Below are positions 6,247-15,645 of a stretch of 64,000 nt of DNA, in pieces. Each line of letters opens with the position of its first letter. The stretch's first letter is position 1. The stretch comes from Marinobacterium halophilum. Lineage in GTDB: Bacteria > Pseudomonadota > Gammaproteobacteria > Pseudomonadales > Balneatricaceae. The notes beneath the pieces were generated by a model that had not been told where the DNA came from, searched no databases, and saw only the letters and a list, made by a program, of their open reading frames with translations. The stretch spans positions 62,001 through 126,000 of the forward strand of contig NZ_PYGI01000001.1 in the NCBI RefSeq assembly GCF_003014615.1. Direction: 5' to 3'. Both the position numbers and the translations under genes were made by a program.

Positions 6247-7533
6247 ATGAAGATCAAATCACTGGCTGTCGGCGTGGCGCTGGCAATGGGCGCATCCTCA
6301 CTCTCGTTCAGCGTACTGGCGGCCGATACCATCAAGGTGGGTGTGCTGCACTCGCTGTCGGGCACCATGGCGATCAGCGAAACCACGCTGAAAGACACCG
6401 TGCTGATGATGATTGAAGAGCAGAACAAGAAGGGTGGTCTGCTGGGCAAACAGCTGGAACCGGTGGTGGTAGACCCTGCTTCCAACTGGCCGCTGTTTGC
6501 CGAGAAGACCCGTGAGCTGCTGACACAGGAAGACGTGGACGTGATCTTCGGTTGCTGGACGTCGGTATCGCGCAAGTCCGCGTTGCCGGTGCTGGAAGAG
6601 CTGAACGGCCTGATGTTCTATCCGGTGCAGTATGAAGGCGAAGAGTCGTCCAAGAACGTGTTCTACACCGGTGCCGCGCCGAACCAGCAGGCGGTTCCTG
6701 CGGTGGATTACCTGATGAACGAGTTGGGTGTCGAGCGTTGGGTGCTGGCCGGTACGGATTACGTTTACCCGCGCACCACCAACAAGATCCTCGAAGCCTA
6801 CCTGAAAGCCAATGGCGTGGCCGAAGCGGACATCATGATCAATTACACCCCCTTCGGTCATTCCGACTGGCAGTCGATTGTTTCCGACATCAAGAAATTC
6901 GGTGGCGAAGGCAAGAAGACAGCGGTTGTGTCCACCATCAATGGCGATGCCAACGTGCCGTTCTACAAGGAGCTGGGTAACCAGGGCGTCTCCTCTGAAG
7001 ATATCCCAGTGGTCGCGTTCTCTGTGGGTGAAGAGGAGCTGTCTGGTATTGATACCGCACCGCTGGTCGGCCACATGGCCGCCTGGAACTATTTCCAGAG
7101 CGTTGATACCGACCTGAACAGTGAATTCATCCAGAAGTGGCACGCCTTTACCGGTGATGACTCACGCGTCACCAACGACCCGATGGAAGCAACCTATGTC
7201 GGCTTCAACATGTGGGCGCAGGCGGTGCAACAGGCGGGCACCACCGATGTCGATGCGGTCGAGCAGGCGATGATCGGCCAGGAAGTACCCAATCTGACCG
7301 GCGGCACGGCGCTGATGAACAAGAACCACCATCTGAGCAAGCCGGTACTGATCGGTGAGATTCAGGATGACGGCCAGTTTGAAGTGGTCTGGGAAACCGA
7401 AGGCGTTGTGCCCGGTGATGCCTGGTCCGACTTCCTGCCGGGGTCCATGGATCTGATCGCTGACTGGACCGCGCCGATCACCTGTGGCAACTACAACGTC
7501 AAGACCGAATCTTGCGGTGGTCAGGCCAACTGA
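6247..7533 (+). CDS. urtA: Urea ABC transporter substrate-binding protein UrtA
   Basis: UrtA is the periplasmic receptor that binds urea and delivers it to the UrtBC permease. The 428-residue product has a Sec signal peptide (residues 1 to about 26, ending VLAA) followed by IKVGVLHSLSGTMAIS, a hallmark of the amide/urea branch of Leu/Ile/Val-type binding proteins. WTSVSRKSALPVLEE and MFYPVQYEGEESS further match that branch. ATG 6247 is chosen over a longer frame from 6076 because it gives the signal peptide and has AAGGGGG (6232-6238) upstream. It is the first gene of the urt-ure block, and a hairpin downstream may set its excess over the permease genes. Confidence 0.96.
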   Translation: MKIKSLAVGVALAMGASSLSFSVLAADTIKVGVLHSLSGTMAISETTLKDTVLMMIEEQNKKGGLLGKQLEPVVVDPASNWPLFAEKTRELLTQEDVDVIFGCWTSVSRKSALPVLEELNGLMFYPVQYEGEESSKNVFYTGAAPNQQAVPAVDYLMNELGVERWVLAGTDYVYPRTTNKILEAYLKANGVAEADIMINYTPFGHSDWQSIVSDIKKFGGEGKKTAVVSTINGDANVPFYKELGNQGVSSEDIPVVAFSVGEEELSGIDTAPLVGHMAAWNYFQSVDTDLNSEFIQKWHAFTGDDSRVTNDPMEATYVGFNMWAQAVQQAGTTDVDAVEQAMIGQEVPNLTGGTALMNKNHHLSKPVLIGEIQDDGQFEVVWETEGVVPGDAWSDFLPGSMDLIADWTAPITCGNYNVKTESCGGQAN

Positions 7534-7547
7534 TCGATGCCCGGTGT

Positions 7548-7569
7548 GACCCTGCCTGCGGGCGGGGTC
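7548..7569 (+). terminator. Intercistronic stem-loop between urtA and urtB (attenuator-like)
   Basis: GACCCTGCC (7548-7556) and GGCGGGGTC (7561-7569) form a 9-bp stem with one U-G wobble and a TGCG loop. No T-tract follows, so it is unlikely to be a full terminator. Such hairpins after binding-protein genes commonly stabilise the upstream mRNA and reduce read-through, giving more receptor than permease. That role is inferred here. Confidence 0.6.
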
Positions 7570-7598
7570 GCCTGTTGTCATTCGACGGAGTACATCCT

Positions 7599-9215
7599 GT
7601 GAAACATTTACTCGCAATGCTCGGCTGCTGGCTGGGTCTGCTGCTGGTCACGCCGGTGGTACAGGCCGCGAACACGCCGCTGCCGCCTACACTGGAACCG
7701 CTGCTTGAAGCGCTGGTTGATGCCAAGTTGAGTCAGGCCGCGCCAGTACTGACGAGGCTTGAAGCCGAGGGCGGCGAAGCAATACTGCCCCTGTTTCGCA
7801 CCATGCTGGCAGGGGATCTCTACTACATCAAAGCGTCAAAGCGAGTGATTGCGGTGACCGAAATGGCGGGTGAGGAAACGCAACTCGACCTGCTCAGCGG
7901 TGCCCCGATCGACCGCTTGTCCAAACGCGAGATCAGCAAGATCCGCGTCAATAACTCATTGCGTGGCCAGCTGCGTGATGCCATCTCCCGTTTGCAGTTG
8001 GGGTCTGTCAGTGCCTCGGTGCGTGAAGCCGCCGTGCGTGCGCTGCTGTCGGATCTTGCCCCCGGCACGCTGGACGCGATCCGTGTTGCCCGTCTCAATG
8101 AAGGGTCTGCTGACGTGCGCGAGGTGATGGATATGGCGCTGGCGCTGAACCGCCTGAACACGGCCACTGAAGCCGCTGACCGTATTGAAGCCATTGCGCA
8201 GCTTGAGGGCAGTCTTGAAGGCCCGGTGCGCAATGCCCTGAACCGTATTGCCGACAGCGACCCTGTGCCTCAGGTGCAGCAAGCGGCGCAGAAGGCGCTG
8301 GTCGGTATTGAGCAGAGGGTGGAGTTCTACGCCTTTATTGATCAGCTGTTTTTTGGTTTGAGCCTGGGCTCGGTGCTGCTGCTGGCGGCGATCGGTCTGG
8401 CGATCACCTTTGGTGTGATGGGCGTGATCAACATGGCCCACGGCGAGATGATCATGTTGGGCGCGTACACCACCTATGTGGTGCAGCTGCTGATGCCCAA
8501 CCATATCGACTATTCATTGTGGGTGGCGATCCCGATGGCGTTTATCGTCGCCGGTTTGGCGGGTGTGCTGCTGGAACGTCTGGTGATTCGTCACCTGCAC
8601 GGTCGGCCGCTGGAAACGCTGCTGGCCACGTTCGGTGTCAGTCTGGTGCTGCAGCAGCTGGTCCGCACCGTGTTTTCGCCGCTGAACCGTCAGGTGGCCT
8701 CACCTGAATGGATGAGCGGCTCCTGGGAGATCAACCCGGTACTGTCGCTGACGCTGAACCGGCTCTACATTCTGGCGTTTGCACTGCTGGTGTTCTTTGC
8801 CCTGATGCTGCTGTTGAAGAAAAGCTCGCTCGGCCTGAACGTGCGTGCGGTGTCGCAAAACCGTGATATGGCCCGTTCCATGGGTATCCGTACCGGTTGG
8901 GTGGATGCCATGACCTTTGGCCTGGGGTCCGGTATTGCCGGGATTGCCGGGGTGGCACTGAGCCAGCTGACCAACGTCGGCCCCAATCTGGGTCAGGCGT
9001 ACATCATCGATTCGTTCATGGTGGTGGTGTTTGGCGGTGTCGGTAACCTCTGGGGCACGCTGGTGGCAGCTTTCTCGCTGGGGATCGCCAACAAGTTCCT
9101 GGAGCCGGTCACCGGCGCGGTGCTGGCCAGCATTCTGGTTCTGGTCTTCATCATCCTGTTTATCCAGAAGCGTCCCAAGGGACTCTTCCCGCAGAAAGGG
9201 AGGGCGGCTGAATGA
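7599..9215 (+). CDS. urtB: Urea ABC transporter permease UrtB
   Basis: One of two membrane subunits of the urea ABC transporter. The 538-residue product is longer than ordinary branched-chain permeases because it has an N-terminal signal-like segment (about 1-25) and a helical, HEAT-like soluble region (about 30-240), as is usual for UrtB. The permease core follows with VINMAHGEMIMLGAYTTY and GVGNLWGTLVAAFSLG. The start is GTG 7599 behind ACGGAG (7585-7590); an upstream in-frame start at 7512 would lie inside urtA. Its TGA overlaps the urtC ATG (ATGA, 9212-9215), so the two are translationally coupled. Confidence 0.96.
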   Translation: MKHLLAMLGCWLGLLLVTPVVQAANTPLPPTLEPLLEALVDAKLSQAAPVLTRLEAEGGEAILPLFRTMLAGDLYYIKASKRVIAVTEMAGEETQLDLLSGAPIDRLSKREISKIRVNNSLRGQLRDAISRLQLGSVSASVREAAVRALLSDLAPGTLDAIRVARLNEGSADVREVMDMALALNRLNTATEAADRIEAIAQLEGSLEGPVRNALNRIADSDPVPQVQQAAQKALVGIEQRVEFYAFIDQLFFGLSLGSVLLLAAIGLAITFGVMGVINMAHGEMIMLGAYTTYVVQLLMPNHIDYSLWVAIPMAFIVAGLAGVLLERLVIRHLHGRPLETLLATFGVSLVLQQLVRTVFSPLNRQVASPEWMSGSWEINPVLSLTLNRLYILAFALLVFFALMLLLKKSSLGLNVRAVSQNRDMARSMGIRTGWVDAMTFGLGSGIAGIAGVALSQLTNVGPNLGQAYIIDSFMVVVFGGVGNLWGTLVAAFSLGIANKFLEPVTGAVLASILVLVFIILFIQKRPKGLFPQKGRAAE

Positions 9216-10357
9216 ACTGGCTGACTCAGCTGTTTGCTGCCGGGCGTACCCCCGGCAACCGGGTGCTGCCGTTCGTGACGGTGCTGTTCGCCGTCACTGC
9301 GCTGGCCTCCATGGCCAATCTGTTACTGCCTGAAACCTCGCCGCTGCACGTGAGCACCTACACCATCACGCTGCTGGGCAAGTATCTCTCCTACGCGATG
9401 CTGGCGTTGGCGGTGGATGTGATCTGGGGCTATTGCGGCATTTTGAGCCTGGGCCACGGTGCCTTCTTTGCCCTCGGCGGTTACGCCATGGGCATGTACC
9501 TGATGCGCCAGATCGGTGATCGCAGCGTCTACGGCAACCCGGACTTGCCCGATTTCATGGTGTTCCTCAACTGGGACAGTCTGCCCTGGTACTGGCTGGG
9601 CATGGATCAGTTCTGGTTCGCCATGCTGATGGTGCTGTTGGTGCCCGGCGTGTTGGCCTTCGTGTTCGGTTGGCTGGCGTTCCGCTCGCGGGTGACCGGT
9701 GTCTATCTGTCGATCATGACGCAGGCGCTGACCTATGCCTTGATGCTGGCGTTCTTCCGTAACGAGATGGGGTTTGGCGGCAACAACGGCCTGACCGACT
9801 TCAAGGAGATCCTTGGCTTTGATCTGCAATCCGACGCCACCCGTGTGGCCCTGTTTGCCATCACCGCGCTGCTGCTGGGGCTGATCTATGTGGTCAGCCA
9901 CCTGATCCTCAAGTCCCGCATGGGCAAGGTGATTGTGGCGATCCGTGATGGTGAGTCCCGCACGCGCTTCCTTGGCTATCGCACCGACCGTTACAAGGTC
10001 TGGCTGTTTGTCTACTCGGCGCTGATCGCGGCGATCGCCGGGGCCATGTATGTCCCTCAGGTCGGCATCATCAATCCGGGCGAGTTCTCGCCGCTCAACT
10101 CCATCGAAGTGGTGGTCTGGGTTGCGGTTGGTGGGCGCGGCACCTTGTATGGCGCGGTCATCGGTGTGCTGCTGGTCAACTACGCGAAAACCCGCTTCAC
10201 CGCGATCATGCCGGAAGGTTGGCTGTTCGCACTGGGTCTGCTCTTTGTGCTGGTGACGCTGTATCTGCCCAAGGGGCTGGCAGGCTTGTGGGGGCAGCTG
10301 ACAGCGGGCCGTCAGCGCAAGGCTGACACGGCATTACCACAGGAGGCTCACCCATGA
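9212..10357 (+). CDS. urtC: Urea ABC transporter permease UrtC
   Basis: The second membrane subunit of the urea transporter, 381 residues with about ten membrane helices. The LivM-like signatures DVIWGYCGILSLGHGAFFALGGY and IRDGESRTRFLGY are intact. It forms the channel with UrtB and docks UrtD and UrtE on the cytoplasmic side. It overlaps urtB and urtD by four bases at each end (ATGA), which implies one polycistronic message with coupled translation. Nothing is unusual in length or composition. Confidence 0.96.
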   Translation: MNWLTQLFAAGRTPGNRVLPFVTVLFAVTALASMANLLLPETSPLHVSTYTITLLGKYLSYAMLALAVDVIWGYCGILSLGHGAFFALGGYAMGMYLMRQIGDRSVYGNPDLPDFMVFLNWDSLPWYWLGMDQFWFAMLMVLLVPGVLAFVFGWLAFRSRVTGVYLSIMTQALTYALMLAFFRNEMGFGGNNGLTDFKEILGFDLQSDATRVALFAITALLLGLIYVVSHLILKSRMGKVIVAIRDGESRTRFLGYRTDRYKVWLFVYSALIAAIAGAMYVPQVGIINPGEFSPLNSIEVVVWVAVGGRGTLYGAVIGVLLVNYAKTRFTAIMPEGWLFALGLLFVLVTLYLPKGLAGLWGQLTAGRQRKADTALPQEAHP

Positions 10358-11187
10358 ATGCACTGGATAACGCCCGTGAACTGATGCGCCCGGATCGGGT
10401 CTGGCCCTTCCTGGTGCCGCCCGCGCCACCGATCGATGTGTCCAAGCAGGTGCTGCTGTACGTGGAAGGGCTGAGTGTCAGCTTTGATGGCTTCAAGGCG
10501 CTGAATGATCTCAATCTGTATATCAATGACGGCGAGCTGCGCTGCCTGATCGGGGCCAACGGGGCGGGCAAAACCACGCTGATGGATGTGATCACCGGCA
10601 AGACGCAGTGTGATCAGGGCAGTGTCTATTTCGGCCAGACCCTCAATCTGTTGGAAAGAAGCGAGCCGGAAATTGCCCAGCTGGGAATCGGCCGCAAGTT
10701 CCAGAAGCCCACAGTGTTCGAGGCGCATACGGTACTCGATAACCTGGAGATGTCGCTGAAAACGGCCAAGGGGATCTGGCAGACGCTGATGGCGCGGCTG
10801 TCGCCCGGCGAGATGGATCGCATTGATCACGTACTGGGGATCATCGGCCTTAAAGCGCAGCGATTCAGGCTGGCCGGGGCGCTGTCGCACGGGCAGAAAC
10901 AGTGGCTGGAGATCGGCATGCTGCTGGTTGCGGAGCCACGCCTGTTGCTGATCGATGAGCCGGTTGCCGGGATGACCGCTGAAGAAACCGAGCGCACCGC
11001 CGAACTGCTCACCTCCTTGGCAGGCGAGCATACCGTGGTGGTGGTCGAACACGACATGGAGTTCGTGCGCAGCATCGCCCGTACCGTCACCGTGTTGCAT
11101 CAGGGCTCGGTTCTGGCCGAAGGCACCATGGAGCAGGTGCAGAACAACCGTGACGTGATCGAAGTATATCTGGGGGAAGACGCATGA
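10354..11187 (+). CDS. urtD: Urea ABC transporter ATP-binding protein UrtD
   Basis: The LivG-like ATPase of the urea transporter, 277 residues. Walker A is GANGAGKTT (about residues 66-74), the ABC signature is the family's LSHGQKQWLEIGM variant rather than LSGGQ, and Walker B is LLLIDEP. The first 40 residues before the ABC core are an extension commonly seen in UrtD. It couples ATP hydrolysis to urea import together with UrtE. The gene overlaps its neighbours by four bases at both ends. Confidence 0.95.
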   Translation: MNALDNARELMRPDRVWPFLVPPAPPIDVSKQVLLYVEGLSVSFDGFKALNDLNLYINDGELRCLIGANGAGKTTLMDVITGKTQCDQGSVYFGQTLNLLERSEPEIAQLGIGRKFQKPTVFEAHTVLDNLEMSLKTAKGIWQTLMARLSPGEMDRIDHVLGIIGLKAQRFRLAGALSHGQKQWLEIGMLLVAEPRLLLIDEPVAGMTAEETERTAELLTSLAGEHTVVVVEHDMEFVRSIARTVTVLHQGSVLAEGTMEQVQNNRDVIEVYLGEDA

Positions 11188-11879
11188 TCTCGATCCGACA
11201 AGTGAATCAGCTCTACGGTGGCACCCGCATTCTCTGGGATCTGGAGCTGGAGATCGAAGCCGGTTCCTGTACCTGCATCATGGGCCGCAACGGCGTCGGC
11301 AAGACCACTCTGTTGAAATGTCTGATGGGGCTGCTGCCGATTGAGAGCGGTGAAATTCTGCTGCAGGGCGAGCCGCTGCACAGCCGTCCGGCGGAGTATC
11401 GCGCCCGCGCCGGGATCGGCTATGTACCCCAGGGACGCGATATCTTTCCGCTGTTGACGGTGGAAGAAAACCTGCGCATCGGGCTGCCGGTCCGCAAGGA
11501 TGGTGCGAAGGCGATTCCCGACAAGATCTTCGAACTGTTCCCGGTGCTGGGCGACATGATGCATCGCCGTGGCGGTGATCTGTCGGGCGGACAACAGCAG
11601 CAGTTGGCGATTGGGCGGGCGCTGGTGATCGACCCCAAAGTGCTGATTCTGGATGAACCCAACGAAGGCATACAGCCCAATATCGTCAAACAGATTGGTG
11701 ACGTGATCCTCAAGCTGAACGAAGAGGAGGGGATGACCGTGATCCTGGTGGAGCAGAAGCTGGGCTTTGCCCGCCGTGTGGGTAAGGAGTTTCGCCTGAT
11801 GGAGAAAGGCCGCATCGTCGCCGCGGATCGCATGGATAACCTCAATGATGAGTTGATTCGCCAGTATCTGGCGGTCTGA
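11184..11879 (+). CDS. urtE: Urea ABC transporter ATP-binding protein UrtE
   Basis: The LivF-like ATPase of the urea transporter, 231 residues. Walker A GRNGVGKTT (about residues 34-42), the signature LSGGQQQQLAIGRAL and Walker B VLILDEPNEGIQP are complete; the NEGIQP extension is typical of the UrtE branch. It starts in the ATGA overlap with urtD. The gene ends ten bases before ureD, so transporter and urease genes probably share a transcript and import is matched to hydrolysis. Confidence 0.96.
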   Translation: MISIRQVNQLYGGTRILWDLELEIEAGSCTCIMGRNGVGKTTLLKCLMGLLPIESGEILLQGEPLHSRPAEYRARAGIGYVPQGRDIFPLLTVEENLRIGLPVRKDGAKAIPDKIFELFPVLGDMMHRRGGDLSGGQQQQLAIGRALVIDPKVLILDEPNEGIQPNIVKQIGDVILKLNEEEGMTVILVEQKLGFARRVGKEFRLMEKGRIVAADRMDNLNDELIRQYLAV

Positions 11880-11889
11880 GGATGATCGG

Positions 11890-12777
11890 ATGAATATGCC
11901 GCTGACTTCACCCCCGTTGACCTCGGCCCCGGATGTAGAGCCTTCCCGCTGGCATGCGCGCCTGTCATTGGGGCTGAAGCGCACGGCACGCGGGACGCGG
12001 GTGGCCAGCGCCGAACGTTTCGGGCCGCTGCATCTGCAAAAACCGTTTTACCCGGAAGGGCCGGACCTGGCGCATCTGTACCTGCTGCATCCGCCCGGCG
12101 GCATGGTGTCCGGTGATCTGCTGGAGATTGAAGCCCGGTTGGACGCTGACACGGCGGCGCTGATCACCACCCCGGGTGCCGGGCGTGTGTACCGTGCCCG
12201 CCCCGACCGCACTCTGCAGCATCAGCGGGTCACGCTGGAGGTGGGTGCCGGCAGCTCACTGGAGTGGCTGCCGCTGGAAACCATCCTCTACCCGAACGCC
12301 CGCACCCGGCTGGAAGTGGAGGTGGCGCTGACAGGCGATGCCCGTTTTATCGGCTGGGAAGTGACCAGCCTTGGATTACCGGCCTGCGGTGAGGATTTTG
12401 CTGCAGGCGAGCTGCACCAGCGTCTGCAGATTCGCCGCGACGGTCGGCTGCTGCTGCGCGAACAGCTGCTGCTGGATGAACACAGCCACGCCGTGCTGAC
12501 CGGCAAGGCGGGTCTGCAAGGGCAGCCGGTGACGGGATTGATGGTGGCAGGGCCGTTCACGCCGGAACAGGTCGAACCGTTGCTGGAACCGCTGCGCGCA
12601 TGCTGTGAGCAGGATGAGCTGTTGGCCGGAGTCAGTTTGAGTGGTGAATTTCTGCTTATCCGCACCCTGGGACGGTGCTCTGAACAAGCCCGGCGCTGCC
12701 TTGAACAGTGCTGGGGCTTGATCCGCCCGACCCTGATCGGCCGTGAGGCCTGCGCCCCCCGAATCTGGGCTACCTGA
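11890..12777 (+). CDS. ureD: Urease accessory protein UreD
   Basis: UreD (UreH) is the scaffold that binds the apo-urease and, with UreF and UreG, guides nickel into the active site. The 295-residue product shows the family landmarks: the RTARGTRVAS/FGPLHLQKPFYPEG segment, LHPPGGMVSGDLLEI and TTPGAGRVYRA. ATG 11890 follows GAGG (11878-11881). It is the first urease gene, as in many Gammaproteobacteria, and it is separated from ureA by a short gap containing a perfect hairpin. Confidence 0.95.
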   Translation: MNMPLTSPPLTSAPDVEPSRWHARLSLGLKRTARGTRVASAERFGPLHLQKPFYPEGPDLAHLYLLHPPGGMVSGDLLEIEARLDADTAALITTPGAGRVYRARPDRTLQHQRVTLEVGAGSSLEWLPLETILYPNARTRLEVEVALTGDARFIGWEVTSLGLPACGEDFAAGELHQRLQIRRDGRLLLREQLLLDEHSHAVLTGKAGLQGQPVTGLMVAGPFTPEQVEPLLEPLRACCEQDELLAGVSLSGEFLLIRTLGRCSEQARRCLEQCWGLIRPTLIGREACAPRIWAT

Positions 12778-12784
12778 TTGCAAC

Positions 12785-12804
12785 CGGTCTGCGGCTGCAG
12801 ACCG
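12785..12804 (+). promoter_or_regulatory. Perfect hairpin abutting the ureA Shine-Dalgarno
   Basis: CGGTCTGC (12785-12792) and GCAGACCG (12797-12804) pair over 8 bp around a GGCT loop. The ureA ribosome-binding site AAGGAG (12805-12810) begins at the very next base. It fills the only sizeable gap between ureD and the structural genes. It could protect the 5' end of a processed ureABC message or tune ureA translation, so structural subunits are made in excess over UreD. The function is inferred. Confidence 0.6.
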
Positions 12805-12816
12805 AAGGAGATATCG

Positions 12817-13119
12817 ATGGAATTGCTGCCAAGAGAGAAAGACAAGCTGCTGATTTTCACCGCCGCGCTGCTGGCGGAACGCCGCCTGAATCGCGGCCTG
12901 AAGCTGAATTACCCGGAAGCGGTGGCCTACATCACCATGGAAATCATCGAAGGTGCCCGTGATGGCCGCACCGTGGCCGAGCTGATGGGCTTCGGCAAAA
13001 CCCTGCTCAGCGCCGATCAGGTGATGGACGGGGTGCCGGAGATGATCGATGAGGTGCAGGTGGAAGCCACCTTCCCCGATGGCACCAAGCTGGTCACCGT
13101 GCATCAGCCGATTGTTTAA
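12817..13119 (+). CDS. ureA: Urease subunit gamma UreA
   Basis: The gamma structural subunit of urease, 100 residues, the normal length. It begins [23 protein letters not shown] and carries the conserved [10 protein letters not shown] and VAELM segments. ATG 12817 sits seven bases after AAGGAG, which decides this start over a TTG at 12778. It assembles with UreB and UreC into the (alpha-beta-gamma)3 enzyme that hydrolyses urea to ammonia and carbamate. A 13-base spacer separates it from ureB. Confidence 0.97.
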   Translation: MELLPREKDKLLIFTAALLAERRLNRGLKLNYPEAVAYITMEIIEGARDGRTVAELMGFGKTLLSADQVMDGVPEMIDEVQVEATFPDGTKLVTVHQPIV

Positions 13120-13132
13120 CGAGGAGAGTCCG

Positions 13133-13465
13133 ATGATTCCCGGAGAAATTCAGAGCGCCCCCGGCGATATCGAGCTGAACCTGGGTCGCAAGACCACTCG
13201 GCTACGGGTGGAAAACCACGGTGATCGGCCGGTACAGGTCGGTTCCCACTACCACTTTTACGAGGTCAACCCCGCGCTGGTGTTCGACCGTGACGCCACC
13301 CGAGGCTTTCGCCTCAATATCGCCTCCGGCACCGCCGTGCGGTTCGAGCCTGGGCAGGGGCGTGAGATTGAGCTGGTGGAATATGCCGGTAGCCGCACCA
13401 TCTATGGCTTCCGTGGTGAAGTGATGGGGCCGCTGGATGCACCGGCAGCAGGGGAGGACAGCTGA
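13133..13465 (+). CDS. ureB: Urease subunit beta UreB
   Basis: The beta structural subunit, 110 residues. [21 protein letters not shown] and [17 protein letters not shown] are classic UreB signatures. ATG 13133 follows GAGGAGAG (13121-13128). An upstream frame from 13049 would start inside ureA and lacks the family N-terminus. The TGA overlaps the ureC ATG by one base (TGATG, 13463-13467), so UreB and UreC are made in coupled amounts. Confidence 0.97.
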   Translation: MIPGEIQSAPGDIELNLGRKTTRLRVENHGDRPVQVGSHYHFYEVNPALVFDRDATRGFRLNIASGTAVRFEPGQGREIELVEYAGSRTIYGFRGEVMGPLDAPAAGEDS

Positions 13466-15171
13466 TGGCCAAAATGGACCGACACAGTTACGCGCAGATG
13501 TTCGGCCCCACCGTGGGCGACCGCGTTCGTCTGGGTGATACCGAACTCTGGATCGAGGTCGAGAAGGACTTCACCACCTATGGCGACGAAGTGAAGTTTG
13601 GTGGCGGCAAGGTGATCCGTGATGGCATGGGGCAGAGCCAGCTCACCAACGAGGTGGCGATGGATCTGGTGATCACCAACGCCCTTATTCTGGATCACTG
13701 GGGCATCGTCAAGGCGGATGTGGGCATCAAGGCCGGGCGCATCCACACCATCGGCAAGGCGGGCAACCCGGATATTCAGGACAACGTCGATATCGTCATC
13801 GGGCCGGGCACCGAAGTGATCGCCGGTGAGGGGGCGATTCTCACCGCCGGCGGCATTGATGCCCATATCCATTTCATCTGCCCGCAGCAGGTGGAAGAGG
13901 CGCTGATGTCGGGCGTCACCACCATGATTGGCGGCGGCACCGGCCCGGCCACCGGCACCAAGGCCACGACTTGCACGCCGGGGCCCTGGTATCTGGGCAA
14001 GATGCTGCAATCCACCGACGAAATGCCGATGAACCTCGGCTTTCTCGGCAAGGGTAACGCCAGCCAGCCCGAAGCGCTGCGTGAGCAGCTGGATGCCGGA
14101 GCCTGTGGCCTGAAGCTGCACGAAGACTGGGGTACCACACCGGCCTCGATCGACTGCTGCTTGAGCGTGGCGGACGCGTACGACGTACAGGTGGCGATCC
14201 ATACCGATACCCTGAACGAGTCCGGCTTTGTCGACGATACCATCGGTGCATTCAAGAACCGCGTGATCCACACCTACCACACCGAAGGGGCCGGTGGCGG
14301 TCATGCGCCGGATATCATCCGCGCCTGTGGTTACCCGAACGTGCTGCCATCGTCTACCAATCCGACGCGACCCTACACGGTCAACACGGTGGATGAGCAT
14401 CTCGACATGCTGATGGTCTGTCACCATCTGGACAGTAATATCCCCGAAGATGTCGCGTTTGCCGATTCCCGTATCCGCAAGGAAACCATCGCCGCCGAAG
14501 ATATTTTCCATGATCGGGGTGCATTCAGCATGATCTCCTCCGATTCGCAGGCGATGGGCCGCGTCGGTGAAGTGGTTACCCGTACCTGGCAGACCGCCCA
14601 CAAGATGAAGCTGCAGTTTGGTCTGTTGCCGGAAGATGCCGACCTCGGTGCGGACAACTTCCGTGCCCGTCGCTATATCGCCAAGTACACCATCAACCCG
14701 GCCATTACCCATGGCATCGCCCATGAAGTGGGCTCCATCGAGCCCGGCAAACTGGCCGATCTGGTGCTGTGGAAGCCCGCCTTTTTCGGCATCAAACCGG
14801 CGCTGATCATCAAGGGCGGCATGATTGCGGCTGCGCCGATGGGTGATCCCAACGCCTCGATTCCGACACCTCAGCCGGTGCACTACCGGCCGATGTTCGG
14901 GGCGCAGGGGCGGGCGGCTGCGGAAACTTCGGTGACCTTTGTCAGCAAGGCTGCGCTGGATTCGGGCCTGCGCGAGCAGCTGGGGCTGACGCGTCGTTTG
15001 GTGGCGTGTGGCAATACGCGCACCCTCACCAAGGCCAACATGGTGCTGAATGACTGGCTGCCCGAGATCAGTGTCGACCCGCAGACCTATGAAGTGCGGG
15101 CTGATGGCGAACTGCTGACCTGCGAACCGGTCGATGTGTTGCCGCTGGCGCAGCGTTATTCATTGTTTTAA
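13465..15171 (+). CDS. ureC: Urease subunit alpha UreC
   Basis: The catalytic subunit with the dinickel centre, 568 residues. [10 protein letters not shown] supplies the first two nickel histidines, the carbamylated bridging lysine is K217 in [16 protein letters not shown] and [13 protein letters not shown] supply further ligands, and VCHHLD contains the flap histidine region. All active-site motifs are intact, so the enzyme should be functional. A long frame on the opposite strand (13402-14883) is only a shadow of this high-GC gene. Confidence 0.98.
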   Translation: MAKMDRHSYAQMFGPTVGDRVRLGDTELWIEVEKDFTTYGDEVKFGGGKVIRDGMGQSQLTNEVAMDLVITNALILDHWGIVKADVGIKAGRIHTIGKAGNPDIQDNVDIVIGPGTEVIAGEGAILTAGGIDAHIHFICPQQVEEALMSGVTTMIGGGTGPATGTKATTCTPGPWYLGKMLQSTDEMPMNLGFLGKGNASQPEALREQLDAGACGLKLHEDWGTTPASIDCCLSVADAYDVQVAIHTDTLNESGFVDDTIGAFKNRVIHTYHTEGAGGGHAPDIIRACGYPNVLPSSTNPTRPYTVNTVDEHLDMLMVCHHLDSNIPEDVAFADSRIRKETIAAEDIFHDRGAFSMISSDSQAMGRVGEVVTRTWQTAHKMKLQFGLLPEDADLGADNFRARRYIAKYTINPAITHGIAHEVGSIEPGKLADLVLWKPAFFGIKPALIIKGGMIAAAPMGDPNASIPTPQPVHYRPMFGAQGRAAAETSVTFVSKAALDSGLREQLGLTRRLVACGNTRTLTKANMVLNDWLPEISVDPQTYEVRADGELLTCEPVDVLPLAQRYSLF

Positions 15172-15195
15172 AGGCACTGTTTAAGGAGAACAACC

Positions 15196-15645
15196 ATGTT
15201 CGAAGTACATGAACGTCTGGGGACGCATTGTCATGCACCGGTCGCGGCAAAAGTGGTGCTGACCCATGATCAGCGTGATCGGGGACGGCTGAAATTGACC
15301 AGTGATACCGGTGAGGAGGTCCGGGTATTTCTGGAACGGGGCAAGCCGCTGTTGGTGGGGGAATATCTCAAGGCGGTATGTGGGCGGCATCTGCAGGTTG
15401 AAGGTGCGAAAGAACCGGTACTGGAAGCGCGCTGTGATGACTGGAACACCTTCGCCCGTGCCTGTTACCACTTGGGTAATCGCCATGTGCGTATTGAAGT
15501 AGGGGATCGCCTGCTCCGAATCAAGCCTGACCATGTGCTGGAAGAGATGTTGAATCTGCTCGGGCTTGAAACCGGTCTGCACGAGGCTGTGTTCATGCCG
15601 GAATCCGGAGCCTATGCCCATGGCCAGCACCATCACGACCACTGA
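15196..15645 (+). CDS. ureE: Urease accessory protein UreE
   Basis: UreE is the nickel metallochaperone that hands nickel to UreG for urease assembly. The 149-residue protein has the peptide-binding N-terminal domain with RGRLKL, the metal-binding CYHLGNRHV segment (about residues 92-100) and a short histidine-rich tail ending HGQHHHDH. The tail is much shorter than that of Klebsiella UreE but could still bind extra nickel. AAGGAG (15182-15187) precedes ATG 15196. Its 3' end overlaps ureF by 26 bases. Confidence 0.96.
   Translation: MFEVHERLGTHCHAPVAAKVVLTHDQRDRGRLKLTSDTGEEVRVFLERGKPLLVGEYLKAVCGRHLQVEGAKEPVLEARCDDWNTFARACYHLGNRHVRIEVGDRLLRIKPDHVLEEMLNLLGLETGLHEAVFMPESGAYAHGQHHHDH

Noticed and set aside
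13402-14883. Long open frame on the minus strand across ureC
   Set aside because: It lies entirely antisense to a complete, motif-rich urease subunit and shows no protein features; it is a codon-bias shadow of high-GC coding.
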